Position numbers and translations under genes: made by a program | In this document: positions 60,110 to 64,000 of the stretch, piece by piece | Layout: every line of letters starts with the position of its first letter | Numbering within the stretch: position 1 is the stretch's first letter | The notes under the pieces: model-generated | Database searches by the model: none | What the model saw: the letters and a program-made list of their open reading frames with translations, nothing else | What the model was told of the DNA's origin: nothing | Assembly (NCBI RefSeq): GCF_004358445.1 | Contig: NZ_CP037951.1 | Location: 1,661,501-1,725,500 of the forward strand | Source of the DNA: Parashewanella tropica | GTDB lineage: Bacteria; Pseudomonadota; Gammaproteobacteria; Enterobacterales; Shewanellaceae | Reading direction: 5' to 3' | DNA length: 64,000 bases

Positions 60110-60319
60110 TCAAGATTTATGAGTGGTTAAGTGTCTTAACTCTATAGATATACTTGCGAGTTGTTTCGCCAATTCAACCTGAGCTTTTGCAGCTTCTTCT
60201 TGCGCTGCGGCCATTCTTTTGTGAGAGGATACAAATATTATTCCTAAAATTAACAGCAAAAGAGGGATGCTGAGAGCTGCTAATGCAGAAATGAACGTAA
60301 TTGTATTGGTAATATCCAT
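60110..60319 (-). CDS. Cassette gene, membrane-anchored coiled-coil protein
   Basis: A 69-residue protein with an N-terminal helix (ALAALSIPLLLLILGIIFV) followed by a short Ala/Gln/Glu-rich coiled coil (AAAQEEAAKAQVELAKQLAS). Not recognised. Confidence 0.55.
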   Translation of the reverse strand: MDITNTITFISALAALSIPLLLLILGIIFVSSHKRMAAAQEEAAKAQVELAKQLASISIELRHLTTHKS

Positions 60320-60339
60320 ATTATTATCCCAGAAAAATA

Positions 60340-60431
60340 TAACGCCGCATTAACGGGCGGAAAATTGTTGGCTATAATTTGCGACGCAGGAGCAAAGCCA
60401 ACGATTTTGCGTCCTGTTGAATGCCTTGTTA
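60340..60431 (-). repeat. attC 32, family B
   Basis: Typical family B site. Its end supplies the stop codon of the gene at 60429. Confidence 0.92.
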
Positions 60432-60893
60432 AATGTCGTTTGCACGATTACTTTTGGATTCATTTTTTGGGTTGTGAGGCTTACAGTTAGTGCCAGTAGT
60501 TACTGTGTATTTTTGCCCATTGTCATCTGTTATTTCACATTTACAAATACAAGGACTGCCTAATGCAGCCCCAAAAAAATGATATTTTTCTACATACTCT
60601 TGATTAAATAGTACAGTAATTATGACTTTACTAACCCATTGATTGGGAATATTTAATGAGGCAATATTGTTCATGAACATTGCTTTGTAATGACTAATTA
60701 CGCCATCAAATTTACATGTTGTAGGTTGAATAAAGCCAGCTAATAGATCAATTGCGACTTCATCAGTGCCGTTTGTTTCAGCAAATTTAGATAATTTTCC
60801 AATACCCCAATATCCTGCTACATCATTATTTCTGCTTTTAAATGAGCCTATTAATCCAGAAGCAATGCTTTTTAATTCTCTACGTCTACCCAT
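60429..60893 (-). CDS. Cassette gene, soluble protein
   Basis: A 154-residue protein with a basic start (MGRRRELKSIASG), a central WGIGKLSKFAE, and a Cys-rich segment (PCICKCEITDDNGQKY) that looks like a metal-binding or beta-hairpin element. Soluble; not recognised. Confidence 0.6.
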   Translation of the reverse strand: MGRRRELKSIASGLIGSFKSRNNDVAGYWGIGKLSKFAETNGTDEVAIDLLAGFIQPTTCKFDGVISHYKAMFMNNIASLNIPNQWVSKVIITVLFNQEYVEKYHFFGAALGSPCICKCEITDDNGQKYTVTTGTNCKPHNPKNESKSNRANDI

Positions 60894-60911
60894 GAACTCT
60901 CTTTAGACATT

Positions 60912-61004
60912 TAACGCCGCATTAACGGGCGCAAAACGTTGGCTTATACTTTGCGACGCAGGAGCAAAAGCCAACGATTTTGCGTCCTGTTGAATGCCTT
61001 GTTA
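60912..61004 (-). repeat. attC 33, family B
   Basis: Same variant as attC 21 (AAAACGTTGGCTTATACTTTGC). Downstream of ORF-less copy 2. Confidence 0.92.
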
Positions 61005-61279
61005 TGCGAAGTTACTTTAAACCCAATAGGTTAGGGCACGCAATACCCTTGAACATTTTTACTGCCATGACCAAATGGCAGTGACTATTTGAGCCATTTT
61101 TTGTAAGCAAACAAGCTAATGGCGCAATTGATAGCAAGATCTTACTTTACAAGTTGACGCCTATTAGCGTAACGATGCTATTAAGGCGAAAACACAAATG
61201 AGCTTTGGTTAACGCTGACATAAACTGAAATGCTTAAATTTCCCAAATAACTAAACCCGAAATGAGTGGCAGCCACGCA
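61005..61279. other. ORF-less cassette, copy 2
   Basis: Diverged copy of 55675-55948, with scattered substitutions and a few small indels. In this copy the hairpin CTGCCA-TGACCAAA-TGGCAG is perfect; in copy 1 it has a mismatch. No convincing ORF on either strand. Bounded by a family B attC like copy 1 on the low side, but by a family A attC on the high side where copy 1 has family D. Confidence 0.65.
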
Positions 61280-61373
61280 TAACGCCCAGTTAACGGGCAA
61301 ATAGTGTTTGGCTAAAATTTGGAACGCAGTGATAAAAGCCAAACAGTATTTGTCCCTGTTGAACTGCTTGTTA
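61280..61373 (-). repeat. attC 34, family A
   Basis: Family A with AAATAGTGTTTGGCT. Downstream of the gene at 61371. Confidence 0.92.
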
Positions 61374-61919
61374 GGCTTTATCCTCAGTAGTTACCTGAAG
61401 CTGTTTATATTCTTTGTAGCTTTTTGGGATCTCAGCATGGATTTGATTATCTATTGCTTCAGCTTTTTCACTAGTTAACACCACAATATGTAAAGACGTT
61501 TTTAATGCTGATACAAAGGCAAGAATTAATACTGATAGCAGCGCAGATAGAACTAATGGTCTTTCAATGCCAAAGGCGATTAACGTTCCAAGTGTTAAAG
61601 TTAAAGTACAAATCAATATAATGAAGTCTATTGTTGCAAACATCATTTTTCTTGAAACATATAGCTGATAATCAAATGATGCGTGTTGTTCTGCATGAGC
61701 TTCACGAAGTTTAGCCGCAGCCTTAACTGTTCTAACTAATGGATGCTTCATTCGTTCGGCAAATGCCAACTCATTGATCTTAATTAGCAAATATGTGAAA
61801 GATTTCTTTGATAGATATACGAGAAAACCGCCTAGAATACTGCCTATAGCACCTAAAATTATAATCCCTTGAATTGATTCTAATAAGAAGGTTTTTAGCT
61901 CCATATAAGATATATCCAT
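61371..61919 (-). CDS. Cassette gene, membrane protein
   Basis: A 182-residue protein with an N-terminal helix (GIIILGAIGSILGGFLVYL) and two more helices near 90-135 (ATIDFIILICTLTLTLGTLI, LVLSALLSVLILAFVSAL), plus a polar C-terminus. The ATG five codons in (MELKTF) may be the start. Not recognised. Confidence 0.55.
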   Translation of the reverse strand: MDISYMELKTFLLESIQGIIILGAIGSILGGFLVYLSKKSFTYLLIKINELAFAERMKHPLVRTVKAAAKLREAHAEQHASFDYQLYVSRKMMFATIDFIILICTLTLTLGTLIAFGIERPLVLSALLSVLILAFVSALKTSLHIVVLTSEKAEAIDNQIHAEIPKSYKEYKQLQVTTEDKA

Positions 61920-61953
61920 AATTAATATAATACTCTCGGATTTACAATAAGCC

Positions 61954-62045
61954 TAACGCCGCATTAACGGGCGGAAAATTGTTGGCTATAATTTGCGACG
62001 GAGGAGCAAAGCCAACGATTTTGCGTCCTGTTGAATGCCTTGTTA
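61954..62045 (-). repeat. attC 35, family B
   Basis: Typical family B site with one change (GCGACGGAGG). Downstream of the gene at 62066. Confidence 0.92.
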
Positions 62046-62065
62046 GGCATTTGGGGTTTCTGGCT

Positions 62066-62395
62066 TCACCCTTCTGCAAGACCAATCATCATGATGAGGA
62101 AAGTGATCGCAAGTGTTACTGTTGAGAATACAGTGCCCAAGATAGCAAATATTTTTTTACGTTCCTTCTGAAAGAGTCCCGCAATTCCTAAACCGAGCGC
62201 TACTAGCGCTGTCCCCAAGAAAGCAAATAGAAAAAGGCCAACTATAATGGCTTCTGAGGACTCCTCATTCACACCTCCTGGTGTGGATGCTTCCAGATAT
62301 CCAGCGATTGCGATCAGAAGAAAAATAAAAATTCCTGATGCGATACTTATGATGAATGATGCAATTCCAATCCCTGAGTTTTTAAGTTCTTCCAT
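62066..62395 (-). CDS. Cassette gene, three-helix membrane protein
   Basis: A 109-residue protein with three transmembrane helices and short loops (GIASFIISIASGIFIFLLIA; AIIVGLFLFAFLGTALVALG; TVTLAITFLIMMIGLA). It resembles small DUF4190-like membrane proteins, but that is a loose likeness. Confidence 0.6.
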   Translation of the reverse strand: MEELKNSGIGIASFIISIASGIFIFLLIAIAGYLEASTPGGVNEESSEAIIVGLFLFAFLGTALVALGLGIAGLFQKERKKIFAILGTVFSTVTLAITFLIMMIGLAEG

Positions 62396-62418
62396 TGTTT
62401 CTCCATTTCCTTGGTGCC

Positions 62419-62511
62419 TAACGCCCAGTTAACGGGCAAATGGTGTTTGGCTAAAATTTGGAACGCAGTGACAAAAGCCAAACAGTATTTGTCCTGTTGA
62501 ACTGCTTGTTA
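62419..62511 (-). repeat. attC 36, family A
   Basis: Typical family A site. Downstream of the gene at 62509. Confidence 0.92.
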
Positions 62512-62826
62512 TGTTTGACCATAAGATGCAGAAACAACCACATTTTGAGGGTTGAATTCAATTTCGCAGCTAAGTAAATTCAAATGAAGCCAACTGCTAT
62601 GGGTTATTTGCTTACCAGCCCCCAAATTAGCAACCCTATACTGTGATAAATTTATTGTATTTAATTGCCTAGTAACATTTGAAAGCGAGTCACCCTTATC
62701 AAAATTACCACACAAATACTTAATTTCTTTTCTAGCTTCGTTCGAAAAAAAACCAAATACAATTAGTGCTACAAAACCTGTTCCTATAAAAACGAATTTC
62801 AGATTGCGTGAGATTTTGCTATTCAT
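62509..62826 (-). CDS. Cassette gene, membrane-anchored protein
   Basis: A 105-residue protein with a likely start at the ATG at 62826 (MNSKISRN), one N-terminal helix (LKFVFIGTGFVALIVFGFF), then a small extracytoplasmic domain with two Cys (YLCGNF, LSCEIEF). Not recognised. Confidence 0.55.
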   Translation of the reverse strand: MNSKISRNLKFVFIGTGFVALIVFGFFSNEARKEIKYLCGNFDKGDSLSNVTRQLNTINLSQYRVANLGAGKQITHSSWLHLNLLSCEIEFNPQNVVVSASYGQT

Positions 62827-62849
62827 ATGATTACAGTCAGTAAGAAACA

Positions 62850-62898
62850 TAACGCCTAAATCAGGTGCGCCGTAGGCGTCACCTGGATTTACTTGTTA
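62850..62898 (-). repeat. attC 37, short family C (49 bp)
   Basis: Nearly identical to attC 12 and attC 13. Downstream of the DUF3885-like gene. Confidence 0.9.
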
Positions 62899-62901
62899 TA
62901 T

Positions 62902-63543
62902 TCACGTAAATACGGTATCTATTTCATTTCGATTGTGATCGAGAATCCATTGATTGAACTTCTCGTAGAGTGGTTGAATACTCGATTTTTTAAAAGCTAA
63001 AACATCCATACCTCTATCATCATATATGTCGAGGATAATGTCTCTAGACTTGTTGATGAAGTAACATTCACCTATGTACGTTTCTCCACGGCATGAGAAA
63101 TCCACGTTTATGGAAGCTTGTATTATAGATTTATAATCAACATCTTGAACTTTCAGGCTCGAGTAAGTAACTCTATGCCAATGATGCTTCTTATACTCCA
63201 TTTCATAGATGTCGTGTATTCTCTCACTTTCAGTTGTGTATGAAACTCTAGAAAGAATATGCCTTGAAATGAAATTACTCTTTTTTATCTTCTGCCTTCC
63301 ATCAGAGAACCTTTGAACAATAATCTCAATTTCATCATCTGCTGAGAATACTTCATCGAAAATTTTAGTGGCTCTATGAAAAGCCTGCGTGAAATATTCC
63401 TCATTTAGCATTTCTTTTTCTCTATCTTCCCATAGAGGAATTTCAGATGGGCCAATCTCAAATCGAATGCTTGTTTCCCAGTTGTAAAAGAGTGGTTTTT
63501 GTATTCTTAGCTCAGGGAATCTTTCTGAAAAATACGTGCTCAT
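62902..63543 (-). CDS. Cassette gene, DUF3885-like protein
   Basis: A 213-residue soluble protein. The segments PLFYNWETSIRFEIG, LNEEYFTQAFHRATKIFDE and LDIYDDRGMDVLAF ... LYEKFNQWILDHNRNEID match the DUF3885 pattern. It has a compact 49-bp attC like the HEPN and DUF4145-like cassettes. DUF3885 has no known activity; some members sit in immunity-like contexts. Confidence 0.65.
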   Translation of the reverse strand: MSTYFSERFPELRIQKPLFYNWETSIRFEIGPSEIPLWEDREKEMLNEEYFTQAFHRATKIFDEVFSADDEIEIIVQRFSDGRQKIKKSNFISRHILSRVSYTTESERIHDIYEMEYKKHHWHRVTYSSLKVQDVDYKSIIQASINVDFSCRGETYIGECYFINKSRDIILDIYDDRGMDVLAFKKSSIQPLYEKFNQWILDHNRNEIDTVFT

Positions 63544-63567
63544 AACTCAATGTTGATGTAGTGAATA

Positions 63568-63661
63568 TAACGCCCAGTTAACGGGCAAATAGTGTTTGGC
63601 TATAATTTTGGAACGCAGTGACAAAAGCCAAACAGTATTTGTCCTGTTGAACTGCTTGTTA
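63568..63661 (-). repeat. attC 38, family A
   Basis: Typical family A site. Downstream of the last cassette gene. It is the last attC before the right edge. Confidence 0.92.
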
Positions 63662-64000
63662 TGCGCCTAACTTCGCATTAATTCGTTCTATATATTGGTC
63701 TGCATCGCTCTTTAATGTGGGCTCTGAATCTGCAATAAATAAAAAATGCTCTCTTGCAAGTTCAAATTGTTCCGTTTTATATAAAGCACGAGCTTTTCTC
63801 CAGTGAAAATTAATTTCATCTGGATAGAGTTCAATGTAATGCTCAACATTTTCTAGGAGAATATTATACTTCCCCAAAGTATCTAGTTTGTCTAATCTGT
63901 TAATTTTCCTATCTATGACACTTTTAAACAAATGTACTTTCATATTAACTAAAGCATTTAACGTGAAAATAATTGTTAAAATTAAAACTAGAAGCAGAAT
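63659..64000 (-). CDS. Cassette gene, TPR-like protein with N-terminal helix (5' end beyond the window)
   Basis: A frame ending at 63659 that is open past its internal ATG (63943) to the right edge: the 19 codons before that ATG read as a hydrophobic helix (ILLLVLILTIIFTLN). The gene is therefore partial and membrane-anchored. The soluble part has TPR-like helix pairs (NILLENVEHYIELYPDEI, RKARALYKTEQFELAREHF). Its start and cassette boundary lie beyond 64000. Confidence 0.6.
   Translation of the reverse strand: MLLLVLILTIIFTLNALVNMKVHLFKSVIDRKINRLDKLDTLGKYNILLENVEHYIELYPDEINFHWRKARALYKTEQFELAREHFLFIADSEPTLKSDADQYIERINAKLGA

Noticed and set aside
43530-63661. Many regularly recurring repeats that could be read as a CRISPR array
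   Set aside because: The repeats are 49 to 95 bp with internal inverted arms, in several families, and the intervals are 0.25 to 0.8 kb and contain genes. This is an attC array.

Overview
The window is chromosomal DNA of a low-GC marine gammaproteobacterium, most likely Shewanella or a close Alteromonadales relative. The reasons are a pfaE / pfaR-pfaA polyunsaturated fatty acid synthase locus in the Shewanella-type divergent layout, syd next to queF, DUF3192, DUF3301 and DUF3549 genes, a trpE-G-D-CF-B-A operon, and a large chromosomal integron cassette array. No rRNA, tRNA or CRISPR array was seen.

Left part (1-12.2 kb): the 5' two thirds of pfaA (minus strand, cut by the window edge), its coupled regulator pfaR, the divergent phosphopantetheinyl transferase pfaE, then a 2396-residue protein with two dynein/midasin-type AAA modules and a transglutaminase-like segment. 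12.2-19.4 kb: an iron-controlled heme locus. A TonB-dependent heme receptor and a divergent ExbB-like / DUF2149 / CobN-like operon share a perfect Fur box. The gene set matches the Bacteroidetes hmu logic, in which the CobN-like protein HmuS is a heme dechelatase. Here the CobN-like protein has a signal peptide and a C-terminal anchor.

Middle part (19.6-42.2 kb): mostly core genes (DUF2165, queF, syd, DUF2310, DUF3192, GNAT, S41 peptidase, DUF3301/DUF3549, trp operon with an attenuator leader, RluA-like synthase). Between them sit two large unrecognised proteins (464 and 1045 aa) that look like eukaryote-facing or effector-like proteins. A strong CsrB-family regulatory RNA candidate lies at about 29.16-29.68 kb, with a UvrY/VarA-type palindrome upstream.

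Right part (43.5-64 kb): the distal end of a chromosomal integron, with 38 attC sites of several families. All cassette genes are on the minus strand, so attI and the integrase should lie beyond the right edge. The left end is marked by an attC with a lost core and by an attC split by an IS3 remnant and an ISAs1-family element. Cassettes encode mostly small membrane proteins, lipoproteins and zinc-ribbon proteins, plus a glutathione transferase, a SPOUT methyltransferase, HEPN-like proteins, a DUF4145-like protein, a DUF3885-like protein and an Imm32-like protein. The four cassettes with a compact 49-bp attC all encode soluble proteins of HEPN, DUF4145 or DUF3885 type, which may be a separate cassette lineage with a defence or immunity role. 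One ORF-less cassette occurs in two diverged copies.
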